Shown piece by piece: positions 1 through 9,712 of a stretch of DNA of 64,000 nt. A model generated the notes under the pieces. It saw only the letters and a list, made by a program, of their open reading frames with translations. It did not search any database and was not told the DNA's origin. The translations under genes were made by a program, and so were the position numbers. Origin of the DNA: Brachypterus glaber (taxonomy: Eukaryota; Arthropoda; Insecta; Coleoptera; Kateretidae); assembly GCA_958510825.1 (NCBI GenBank), contig OY294045.1:6933916-6997915 (forward strand). Reading direction: 5' to 3'. Position 1 is the stretch's first letter. The number at the start of each line of letters is the position of its first letter.

Positions 1-360
1 GGTTGGATAGCCAAAGTAGCTAAAAAAAAACATTTCAAATCGATGGAGAAAAATGTGCGGCCGAGATGACAAATTACAAACGCTGGTACATGAATATTAG
101 TCCGTGGGAGATTATTTAAATTAAAGCCATAACAGGTAACAAAGATACAAGCATAACCCACGCAAATTAACGTAATAGCAAATATTATGTAGTTTCCTTT
201 TTTTTTTAACGAACCAAATTAATTTACACACTAGTGAACTGAAGCTCACACGGTGGTCTTGCATAAGGTTTAACACTGATGAAAATTTCAATACAAATTA
301 TACTAGATTGTCATATTAGGATATCTGAGAATTACAAATCTGCGTTCACAAAAAAGAAGG

Positions 361-566
361 GGCTAACGGGAGGAACGTATTCCGTGATCTACGCATGCGC
401 TTTGTTTTGTGCTGGTTTGGTGTTTTTTTTTAATGGAAAGCGTTGGTTTACGTTGGTTTTTTGGTTGCTTTGGTGTTTTTTTTTTAATGGAGGTCTTTGG
501 TTTACTTTCTTATGTTGATTTTGCTAGCGCATGCGCAGATCGCGGAATACGTTCGTCCCGTTAGCT
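361..566. mobile_element. MITE-like element with ~40 bp terminal inverted repeats
   Basis: The left end (GGCTAACGGG..., 361-402) is repeated as its reverse complement at 524-566, with few mismatches over about 40 bp, including a shared GCGCATGCGC core. The interior is a GT-rich stretch with two T-run/AATGGA direct repeats. No convincing target-site duplication was found, so the superfamily is unknown. An open frame across it is low-complexity and not considered coding. Confidence 0.6.
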
Positions 567-1661
567 CTACGTCAAAAAAAGGTTCGTTTGTTATTGCACT
601 TTTTTGCACGATTTAGATTTGTTTTTTAATAATGTCCAAACCAAGTAAAAGTTTTATGATAAATCTTCTCCTAAAGGGTTTAGGGAGCATTTTTAGAAAA
701 TTTTCCACTTTATGACTTTTGACACATGGACATGTTATGAAGTGAAAAGTTTTTTATTTTTGAACTCACGATCAAAATAGGTATATTTTTTTGTGGCTCA
801 TACTTTTATCACAGCGCACTTTAGATAACTTTTGTTGAAAACTTAAATTTTCACATTCATTTTCTTCCTCACTGCCATCCATCACTTTTGCTTTAACTAT
901 TATAATAATTATTTTTACCCTCATTATCAATATGATTTTCACTCTCATTTTCACTTTCTTCTGCTTTCACCACAGTTCACTTCTACCACTCCTAGAACTT
1001 CACTGCATTCACTAAGGCCACTCTTACTTTTGTTTTGTACTTTTTTCCTCCTTTGTTTTTTAGAAAGACCTGAAATTGTTAATTTTTGGGTCGTCCTAAA
1101 TTTTATTAAATAAAGGCGTATATTACCGACCTAAAATAGTTTATTAATTTAAAATAAATACCGTCTAAAACTAGGAAGTATTTAGTATTAAAAATTGAGC
1201 CTATAAAAATAAGACTTTAAATTATTATTATATATTTTTCAATATAATTATGAGTGCTTTTAGATGCACAATTATAGTGTCCATTTTTCATTCAATTTTT
1301 GAGAAATATTTTGAACGTCCAAATATTTCTTCCATTTTTCTGGGACAAAGTGTTACGGTAAACTTTGTTACTTAAATTGACTGAGAAAAAATGTACGGCT
1401 GGACTGAAGCCGTTTACAGTGTATATTCTACACTAACATTATACCAATAAAGCCATTTACTGCATCAATTAATTACTACGTCTGATATTGATTTACAAAT
1501 ACCGTTTAAGGTTATTTAATCGGTGAGAAAAGCAATTAAAATTAATTTTTAAACCTGGCATTTCATTCAAATATGCTGTATTTTTTAGAAAATTAATTAT
1601 AATTTAAAAATATCATTAATTAAATGGGGAATGGCGCAGTCAAAATAAGATTCTTAATTGT
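567..1661. other. AT-rich spacer, no gene seen
   Basis: There is nothing recognisable here apart from a pyrimidine-rich low-complexity patch around 840-1000 (TTTTCACTTTC-like runs). Short open frames on both strands are composition artefacts. Confidence 0.5.
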
Positions 1662-1669
1662 GTTGTACG

Positions 1670-1923
1670 CAACGAACTAATAACTCTTCTCTCTAGAATA
1701 GGCATTTCATTTGTAAAAACTGACAAAAACGTAGCCAACATATACATTTGTCTGTCTTACTCGCACAGCTTTGTTCTAACAGAGACAACAATAACAGTTA
1801 CTGGTAATTGTTATTGTTCAGGCCTGAATATACCTACTATTTGTTTACAAACAAACCGAGATGTTGGCGATAATTTATATTAACGGTATGCGTATTCTAG
1901 AGAGAAAAGTTATTAGTTCGTTG
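1670..1923 (+). mobile_element. hAT-type MITE, family A copy 1
   Basis: This 254 bp element has terminal inverted repeats CAACGAACTAATAACTC... of about 28 bp. It is flanked by a perfect 8 bp duplication GTTGTACG (1662-1669 and 1924-1931), the duplication length typical of hAT transposons. It has no coding capacity. Further copies lie at 11608-11855 (opposite orientation) and 16333-16592. Confidence 0.88.
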
Positions 1924-1968
1924 GTTGTACGTAACTTTCAAATTTATTATTCCATCAATCTATTTTCT

Positions 1969-2055
1969 AATCAGCGTACAGAGTGATATTGGTAGACTGA
2001 CAGTTTCGGGCTGCTGGCCCTCTTCAGTATCAAGAGTCAACTCTGTACGCTGATT
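1969..2055 (-). ncRNA. Hammerhead-ribozyme-like motif in array unit 1
   Basis: Read on the minus strand, a 15 bp perfect stem (1969-1983 with 2041-2055) encloses an internal loop and a core at 1999-2027: CUGAAGA, stem II GGGC/GCCC with loop CAGCA, GAAA, then CUGUC. This matches the hammerhead consensus (CUGANGA, G10.1-C11.1 closing pair, GAAA, GUC). The pairs of stem I next to the core are poor, and stem III (ACUGU) can only form between two RNAs. The same core recurs at 2353-2381, 2705-2733, 3059-3087 and 3411-3439. Cleavage activity is not established by the sequence. Confidence 0.55.
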
Positions 2056-3879
2056 AAGAAAACGTTTTTAGACTTTATTCTCAAAAGGAATATAGTCATT
2101 AGATTGATGTAGACTTGTGCGCCATCTATTGGTAGATGTAGACAACTACTCATACCTCTCCTAGTCAGGAGACTTTGAATGGTAGCAAGTTGAAGACTTG
2201 TTAGTCTCAAGCACATAGTACCACTAACGTGTGGTTAGACGTAGAATTAGTAAGGACAGAAATTTTTAATTTTAAACAAAATTATGAAAATATTAATTTA
2301 TTATTCCATCAATCTATTTTCTAATCAGCGTACAGAGTGATATTGGTAGACTGACAGTTTCGGGCTGCTGGCCCTCTTCAGTATCAAGAGTCAACTCTGT
2401 ACGCTGATGAAGAAAACGTTTTTAGACTTTATTCGCAAAAGGAATAGTCATTAGATTGATGTAGACTTGTGCGCCATCTATTGCTAGATGTAGACAACTA
2501 CTCATACCTCTCCTAGTCAGGATACTTTGAATGGTAGCAAGTTGAAGACTTGTTAGTCTCAAGCACATAGTACCACTAACGTGTGGTTAGACGTAGAATT
2601 AGTAAGGACAGAAATTTTTAATTTTAAACAAAATTATGAAAATATTAATTTATTATTCCATCAATCTATTTTCTAATCAGCGTACAGAGTGATATTGGTA
2701 GACTGACAGTTTCGGGCTGCTGGCCCTCTTCAGTATCAAGAGTCAACTCTGTACGCTGATTAAGAAAACGTTTTTAGACTTTATTCGCAAAAGGAATATA
2801 GTCATTAGATTGATGTAGACTTGTGCGCCATCTATTGCTAGATGTAGACAACTACTCATACCTCTCCTAGTCAGGAGACTTTGAATGGTAGCAAGTTGAA
2901 GACTTGTTAGTCTCAAGCACATAGTACCACTAACGTGTGGTTAGACGTAGAATTAGTAAGGACAGAAATTTTTAATTTTAAACAAAATTATGAAAATATT
3001 AATTTATTATTCCATCAATCTATTTTCTAATCAGCGTACAGAGTGATATTGGTAGACTGACAGTTTCGGGCTGCTGGCCCTCTTCAGTATCAAGAGTCAA
3101 CTCTGTACGCTGATGAAGAAAACGTTTTTAGACTTTATTCGCAAAAGGAATAGTCATTAGATTGATGTAGACTTGTGCGCCATCTATTGCTAGATGTAGA
3201 CAACTACTCATACCTCTCCTAGTCAGGAGACTTTGAATGGTAGCAAGTTGAAGACTTGTTAGTCTCAAGCACATAGTACCACTAACGTGTGGTTAGACGT
3301 AGAATTAGTAAGGACAGAAATTTTTAATTTTAAACAAAATTATGAAAATATTAATTTATTATTCCATCAATCTATTTTCTAATCAGCGTACAGAGTGATA
3401 TTGGTAGACTGACAGTTTCGGGCTGCTGGCCCTCTTCAGTATCAAGAGTCAACTCTGTACGCTGATTAAGAAAACGTTTTTAGACTTTATTCGCAAAAGG
3501 AATATAGTCATTAGATTGATGTAGACTTGTGCGCCATCTATTGCTAGATGTAGACAACTACTCATACCTCTCCTAGTCAGGAGACTTTGAATGGTAGCAA
3601 GTTGAAGACTTGTTAGTCTCAAGCACATAGTACCACTAACGTGTGGTTAGACGTAGAATTAGTAAGGACAGAAATTTTTAATTTTAAACAAAATTATGAA
3701 AATATTAATTTATTATTCCATCAATCTATTTACCAATATCACTCTGTACGCTGATTAGATTCAAAGTCTCCTGACTAGGAGAGGTATGAGTAGTTGTCTA
3801 CATCTAGCAATAGATGGCGCACAAGTCTACATCAATCTAATGACTATATTCCTTTTGCGAATAAAGTCTAAAAACGTTT

Positions 3880-3976
3880 TCTTAATCAGCGTACAGAGTT
3901 GACTCTTGATACTAAAGAGGGCCAGCAGCCCGAAACTGTCAGTCTACCAATATCACTCTGTACGCTGATTAGAAAA
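3880..3976 (+). ncRNA. Decayed hammerhead-like motif in the inverted array copy
   Basis: The inverted unit carries the same motif on the plus strand, but the core reads CUAAAGA in place of CUGAAGA. The invariant G5 is lost, so this copy should be inactive. The outer 15 bp stem and stem II remain. Confidence 0.5.
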
Positions 3977-4051
3977 TAGATTGATGGAATAATAAATTAA
4001 TATTTTCATAATTTTGTATAAAATTAAAAATTTCTGTCCTAACTTTCAAAT

Positions 4052-4398
4052 AGTAGTGGGTTAAGTAATGACTGCGTTCAATGGAAACAGCACAACTGTG
4101 TGTTGAGTTTCGATTGACAGATGTCGCGGCAATCATTCCTCATCAACGTTTTGAGACAATTACTTTTGATTGGTTTGGTTTGGTTTTTATTTTAAAAAAA
4201 TCTCTATTTTTTAATGCTTTTTGCCTTAATACTTTTAAAAAAACCTTAAAAGGTTTATCCAATCATTACCTAACACTAAAATAATTTTTAAAAAATTGAC
4301 TAATGAAATGAAATGAGTCAAATAATTATGTCATTCCACTGAACAAATTCTTAATGAGTTTAATGTTATGGACTGGTCAACCATCTATTATAGTGTAA
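4052..4398. other. Spacer without recognisable feature
   Basis: AT-rich sequence with T and A runs. A 67-codon open frame near its start has no recognisable motif and no conserved copy in the window. Confidence 0.4.
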
Positions 4399-4406
4399 AT
4401 CTGCTT

Positions 4407-4800
4407 CAGGGTCGTAACCAGAAAAAATCTAGGGGGGGGGGGGCTCAGCCCCCTTTATAAGCAAATTATTTTTATTAGAATTTCCTCATACATTTGATTT
4501 TGGCTAAAGATTTTAGCTGGCGCAGGGGCTCGCTTGGTTATTGTGATTACAACATACATAATCTACAGCGCCGCAGGCAAAAATATTAATGTTAAGGTTA
4601 AAATAACTTTAGAATGAGTTTTAATTTTATTTTTACTTGATTGGTTACATGATCTTTAGATTTTTTATTATATAAGGTTAAAAGTGCATAGGTAGGTGGC
4701 TTAAGAAACGCCAGGGGGGCTCAACGAAAACGTCAGGGGGGGCTAAAGCCAATGCCAGGGGTGGTTTAGCCCCCTCTTGCCTCCCCTAGTTACGGCCCTG
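4407..4800. mobile_element. hAT-type non-autonomous element, family B
   Basis: The ends CAGGGTCGTAA and TTACGGCCCTG are inverted repeats, followed inward by G-runs and C-runs (AGGGGGGG / CCCCCTC). It is flanked by a perfect 8 bp duplication ATCTGCTT (4399-4406 and 4801-4808). The 394 bp interior is non-coding and contains the phrase GCGCCGCAGGC, which is also found repeatedly in the element at 59726-60349. Confidence 0.85.
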
Positions 4801-4808
4801 ATCTGCTT

Positions 4809-5555
4809 TATTAAATTTCTAATAGGAAATATTATTTAAATAAATAATAAAAATCTTTATAGGCAATTTTAAAAAAGAATAAAATTTAACCAGTAACTAA
4901 TAAAAGTACATTATTAAAGATATTCTAATGTTCATTTCTTGTTATTTCTTAAACATTTTTTTTTAATTATCTAATCAATATTTACAATGTTTATACTTAT
5001 TTAAATTTTTTCTTACCCCTGATTTTTTTATAAATTTATAGTATTTGATGTATTTAAAAACATGTCATCTTGTAAATTTCAGGATGTCGTATTTCAAGTT
5101 TTTTCGATTTTGAGATTTTGGACTTTTTCACCAGCTATTTTTTTTTAAATAAAAAAATATAAGCAAAATAGTAACGTCGTATCTTAGATGATTATAAATT
5201 AATAAATTTTTAAACCTCGTATCTCTTAATTCTAGTTAACTGACTATTTTGCAACGCACTTTTTACATTTGGCGACGCTTTTTTTACATCTTATGCGCAT
5301 GTTATAAAACTTTTTGAAGTTTAAATGTTTCAATAATTAATAATATTATGTTAAAATATTAATATAATAATGTTTCAAAGCTCGCATCTTAAAAAAATTT
5401 ATTAATTTTGCATCAAAATATCGTTTTTATTTGTATTTATTATTTGTATTTATTTATTTTTATACACAATAAAATGATTTAAGGTGAGTTAATTATTAAA
5501 AATGTATATAAAAGTTTATATTAAAAAAGTAAATTTTCAACCTATGAATAATGCG
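4809..5555. other. AT-rich spacer, no gene seen
   Basis: Very AT-rich with long A and T runs. No repeat boundaries, splice-like exons or open frames of note. Confidence 0.4.
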
Positions 5556-6252
5556 TGAATACAATATTCTATAACTAGTATGGAATAGACAATATTCCGC
5601 GCGAGCGGAAAGTTTGTCGTACGAGCCGGCAGGCGAGTATGACGGTCCCGCGAGCGCGGAAAGACTATTCCATACGAGTTGTAGGCTATACTTTTTCTTC
5701 GACTGCAAATATGGAACACTGTATGGCTTTAAACTGCGGACATGTGTTTTGTGACTCGATATGTAAATGCTCAAAACTCATATTTTTAAATAAAGCAATT
5801 AATGTTATTTAATAATTTTTATCAAATCAGTACACAAAAAAGATTTTTATTTAATTTTAGCAAAAATTTATTACAAATTATAATGCAATAATTGAAGGTT
5901 ATGTCAGATTGTTGTGACATATATCAGGTTTAAATATTTAACAATAGATGGATTTTTTGAACTAAATTGATAAAAAAGTGGTAAAATATTAAGAAAAACT
6001 AATAAATTTTATGTAATTTTAACGCAAAACTTTAAATTGCATTAAATTATTCAATGTTTCATGGTAATATTTTTGCTAATTTTGATACAGTTTTCTTTAC
6101 TTTCATAAACAAGAGATGGCACTACATGTGCTTATTCTAACACTTGATACGGAATATTCATACCATATCTAGAGCTAGAATATATTCATTCTGTGTTTGA
6201 AAAGTGTGTGTATTTGCTTACATTTTAAAGCAGTCGTAGAAAAAAAATTATT
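5556..6252 (-). repeat. Dispersed ~700 bp repeat, inverted partner of 61015-61745
   Basis: The sequence returns in reverse complement at 61015-61745 over its full length with moderate divergence. At one end is a GC-rich cluster (5596-5670) with alternating GCGCGAGCGG and GCGAGCGCGG motifs. The rest is AT-rich. Overlapping short open frames across the GC cluster exist in both copies but follow the repeat boundary, not gene structure. No target-site duplication was identified. Confidence 0.75.
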
Positions 6253-6838
6253 TCTCATTCCTGTAAAGTTGTCTTTTTGGAGATACGAGGTTTTGAAATT
6301 TACAAAACGATTTGTCGAAAAAAACAATATTTTTACTTATTGATAACTTATCAGTGATCACTGTTCGGTATTTAAATATTAAAGCTTGCTCAATTGGGCG
6401 TTTTAAAACACAAAAACTGATAATTTGCCAGTGATTGTAAAACTTTACGACTCCTAACCCCGACAACTAAAAATGTGCCTACACATTTTTATCGACAGTG
6501 ATTCAGAAACGAAATCGTAAAAATGTCAGGTAAACAATGAAATAATTTAACTTATATCACTGACAAAATCATTGTGGTAATAGAACAAATTGGGTTTACA
6601 ATTTTATGGCCTAGGGCAATTCCAAAGTTAGACGGGTGTGACAATGAAAATCTTAATTCTTAAAAAAAAAAACAAAAACATCTAGGTAGTTGATAAAGTC
6701 TAAATTTTTTAGTAAAAGTAATAGTCCAAGATCCACCATAAGGTCGACCTTCACCCATCTAGTTTTTAAAAAACATAATACATACAACAACAAATCGCAC
6801 ATGGGTTGCCTAATTATATCAGGTCCAGGCTACCCTTA
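6253..6838. other. Spacer without recognisable feature
   Basis: AT-rich, with no repeat end or plausible exon seen. Confidence 0.35.
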
Positions 6839-6840
6839 AT

Positions 6841-7633
6841 GGAGATTTCTCCATTTAGATTAGACAGGGACAAAAGTTCTACCCAAAAAGCATAGAAGTA
6901 ATATCACCAACATAAAGAAAAAAAAATCTCCTGTGTTTTATGTTGGGTGCACTGTCAGTAACGCTATTTTCTTTAACCACTGTCATTGTGTGAGCTGCGT
7001 TTGATATTGTTTTGATTTCAGTTTTTTGTGTGTTTTACTAAATATTGTGTTTTTATTGACTATTATAGTACTTTTACGAGTTTTGATATTTAAATATTGT
7101 TTACCAAAGGTAAGTTCTTTCTTTATACCTTAGATTTAAAGCCAAGGCGAAATTCGGTTGGACTTTTGTAACCCTTGTAAAAACATCTTAGCATTTTGGT
7201 AGCTATAACAGAAATAACGCTCATCATAAAATTATTTTTTTGAAATGTAGAAACTGGTAACGATATTAAAATATATAATAATATATAGTTAATAATAAAT
7301 ATGCTAAACATTAAATAAATTCATATTTACCTTTTCATGTTTGAGGTTATGTTTTGTAAATAAATAAACAAATTAAGCAACCAACCTAAGAACAATTAAT
7401 AGGATTTATATTTCATTCTTTATTATACTATTAAATCATCAGTTTTATTTCTTAGCAAAAAATATTCATTTGTTTAGCTTTATTTACAAAATTCAACGGT
7501 AGTTGTTGATAAAAATTGAAAAAAATGCAATATTTTTTTAATTTATTTAAGTTGGTAGTGGCGTGCCGTGCAAAAATGAGATAGAGATAGGGTAGACGTC
7601 TTCTGTTTCATAATTCTAGTTGTACAGAGCTCT
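6841..7633 (-). mobile_element. GGAG-ended element, family C, copy with large internal insertion
   Basis: Both ends match the 408 bp family C element: GGAGATTTCTCC at the left, and GACGTCTTCTGTTTC then GAGCTCT at the right. About 670 bp between 6900 and 7575 is not shared with the other copies and replaces most of the usual interior. The ends are flanked by AT. Other copies: 10751-11159, 17623-18030, 36236-36624. Confidence 0.65.
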
Positions 7634-7635
7634 AT

Positions 7636-8168
7636 TAGTTATAAACCAGGGGGCTGAAATTAGCAATTTGAACCCATTTGTTTTTTAATTGAAATATATA
7701 TTAAAATAAAGATAATTTTATTGCTGTAGTTTAGGGTTGCCTAAGCAAAATTGGTCCAGACTTGGGGTTGCCGCGCTTTGAAATCCGAATATTTACATTA
7801 AAGTTAGATTTTAATTGGTCGGTCTAAAGCCAAAGTGAACTAAGCGCCACTTTTTCAAAAAAATTGGTTTTTATTGCAGACCGTAGGATTGGAGTCCAAA
7901 CCTCTAAGAAATCCATATGTACTCAGTCTAAGAGATATGAATGGGCTTATTTTTGCACTGAGTAACCTAAACCTCTTAAAACTTAATCTGTTGTACTTTT
8001 TTGTAATTAATGTTCTTAAACTGAGATCCTTTATCCTTAACGAATAAAGGACCTCAATTTTAATTAAGATTAGCTCATAAGTTTGTTATTTCATTTTAAT
8101 ATTTTATGTTACATATGTAACAATTGTCTTGAGAAACAATAAAGTATCTATCTATTTATCTATCTATC
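7636..8168. other. Possible 3' end of a retroelement with (TCTA)n tail
   Basis: There is a small hairpin at about 8023-8055 (GATCCTTTATCC opposite GAATAAAGGACC), then AATAAAG at 8137, and a short TCTA/TTTA microsatellite at about 8146-8168. A simple-repeat tail after a polyadenylation-like signal is common for LINE and SINE 3' ends, but no coding remnant supports this. Confidence 0.3.
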
Positions 8169-8890
8169 ATACATTACATGCAGTAATAAAGTTTGGGAAG
8201 TACGTGATTTCTTGTCCCACTGTTTTCCACGCCTAGACCTGACCTGTAATGAAAAATAGAGACCAGTAACCTAATTATTAATGGTCTGCAATTTAAATCA
8301 TTAATTTCCGCTAGGTGGCGCCATCGATTAAAATGTCATTATTAATGCTTAAAGCAAGATGGCTGAACTGCTGTTGTCATGATAAACACGAATATAATCT
8401 AATACATTTGGTTTAAAAAACTTAAATGTACAGTTTAAGTAAATGTTTTTTACTTTTGAGACTGAGAAGGATAATAAATGTTATAAACGGTGCCTTGTGA
8501 GCTATCAACAAATGTTTTTTGTGGTTCTTTTTTTGGGTTACGCGTATGTGAAACTTTAAAAGTATTATTTTCCGAGTCGACCTGTAATCTACTATTATTC
8601 TTACATTTTAGGAAGTTGAAATGCTAACTTAATTAGCTACGCCGCTCAGTGCGGTTTGGCAACCGCGGAAAAAATCGCTTTGCTCTTCAAATTAGACATT
8701 TTTATTTATGTGTCAGTACTTGGTGTAGAACTAATTTGAGTACTTCATATTTTTTTAGCAAGAGGTAGATTCCGTGGATTTACCCTTTAGTTAAATATTT
8801 ATTAACTTTATACTACTGGGTAATTTGCTCTTGAAAGTTAATAATAAATATGCTGGCAATAGAAAAGATTTTTAAATATTTTTAATATTT
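8169..8890. other. Spacer without recognisable feature
   Basis: No gene or clear repeat boundary. A short GC-richer inverted patch sits near 8640-8670 (GCCGCTCAGTGCGG). Confidence 0.35.
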
Positions 8891-8894
8891 TCGT

Positions 8895-9360
8895 CAAAAT
8901 TGGTATATAGGGGTTTTTGGGGATGACGAATATGAATCTGATAATATTTTTTTCTAATTTCACCCCCTGAGGGGTAGGGGTTAGTTTTCAAGAAAGCTAG
9001 TATTTTGGGGTTTTTGAGGTTGCTGAAAGTGAATCTAATTATAAAAAAATTCTAACTTCACCCCCAAAGGGACGGGGGTAGTTTTCGTGAAAGTTGGTAT
9101 ATTGGGGTTTTTCAGGTTGTTGAAAGTGAATCTGATAATAAAAAAAAATCTTACTCCACCCTCTGAGGGACAGGTAGGTAGTTTTCTTGAAAATTTATAT
9201 ATTGTTGCTAAAACTGAATCTTATAATAAAATTTTTCTAATTTCACCCCCTGAAGGGTGGGGGGTAATTTTTGTGAAAATTGGTATATTGGGGTTTTTAA
9301 GGTTGCTGAAAGAGAATCTGACAATAAAAAAGTTGGTATATTTTTAAGGTTGCTAAAAGT
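8895..9360 (+). repeat. Degenerate minisatellite, about five 85-110 bp units
   Basis: Each unit reads roughly TTGGTATATTGGGGTTTTT, GGTTGCTGAAAGTGAATCTG, ATAATAAAAA, then CACCCCCTGAGGG with a following G-run. Units diverge considerably. Related single units on the opposite strand occur near 34900-35070, and weaker ones within 48950-49320. Short overlapping open frames here are by-products of the repeat. Confidence 0.75.
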
Positions 9361-9497
9361 AAATCCAATAATAAAAAAAAAAACATTTTACGAGCGTAGG
9401 TGTAAAATGGGAAAGTCCTTTTACTGGGCAGTGTTTTTTTATATAAATTGACGCATCTTGGCGTAGGGTAGGGTATTTTACCCATATTAAATAGATA

Positions 9498-9706
9498 CAG
9501 TGCGATTATAAAGTGCCGAACAGTTTGAAAAGAAAATACTCTTCGTTTGAAGCCACGCCTCTGTTAGAGTTGTGTGCGACAAGCCCATGTGATTGCTATG
9601 TACAACAGATCGGTAGCCAGTAAAACGCACACAGCTTTCTTGTATTTTACTCATCGCTAATGCCAGTTCTGCATTAAAAAGTGTTCGGCACTTTATAATC
9701 GCACGG
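9498..9706 (+). mobile_element. Mariner-type MITE, family D copy 1
   Basis: The ends CAGTGCGATTATAAAGTGCC and its complement form inverted repeats of about 25 bp, flanked by TA (9496-9497, 9707-9708) as in Tc1/mariner elements. It is 209 bp with no coding capacity. Other copies are at 42752-42926 (internally deleted) and 51527-51720. Confidence 0.88.
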
Positions 9707-9712
9707 TATATA

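Larger units (their letters stand above)
1932..4051 (-). repeat. Tandem array of 352/354 bp units with inverted end: candidate retrozyme or Penelope-like array
   Basis: Five near-identical units start at 1941, 2295, 2647, 3001 and 3353, followed by a partial unit at 3707. Spacing alternates 354, 352, 354, 352, 354 because two unit types alternate: GATTAAG with GGAATATAG, and GATGAAG with GGAATAG. This makes a 706 bp higher-order dimer. From about 3738 the repeat continues in inverted orientation to 4040. The whole block is flanked by a 12 bp direct repeat TAACTTTCAAAT (1932-1943, 4040-4051), so it behaves like one insertion. Each unit carries a hammerhead-like motif on the minus strand. No ORF is present. 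Tandem organisation, an inverted copy at the 5' end relative to the ribozyme strand, and a duplication of about 12 bp are known traits of Penelope-like elements and metazoan retrozymes. Assignment to either is inference. Confidence 0.8.

Noticed and set aside
279..518. 79-codon open frame
   Set aside because: It spans a MITE-like inverted repeat and T-rich direct repeats and gives a low-complexity Phe/Trp/Leu-rich product without motif.
1941..4040. CRISPR array
   Set aside because: Units are about 350 bp and repeated over their full length, without alternating repeat and spacer, in a eukaryotic context.
5496..5774. Overlapping minus frames, also found as plus frames at 61515-61812
   Set aside because: Conservation between the two positions is explained by the dispersed 700 bp repeat. 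Both frames are read through the same GC-rich cluster without any domain.
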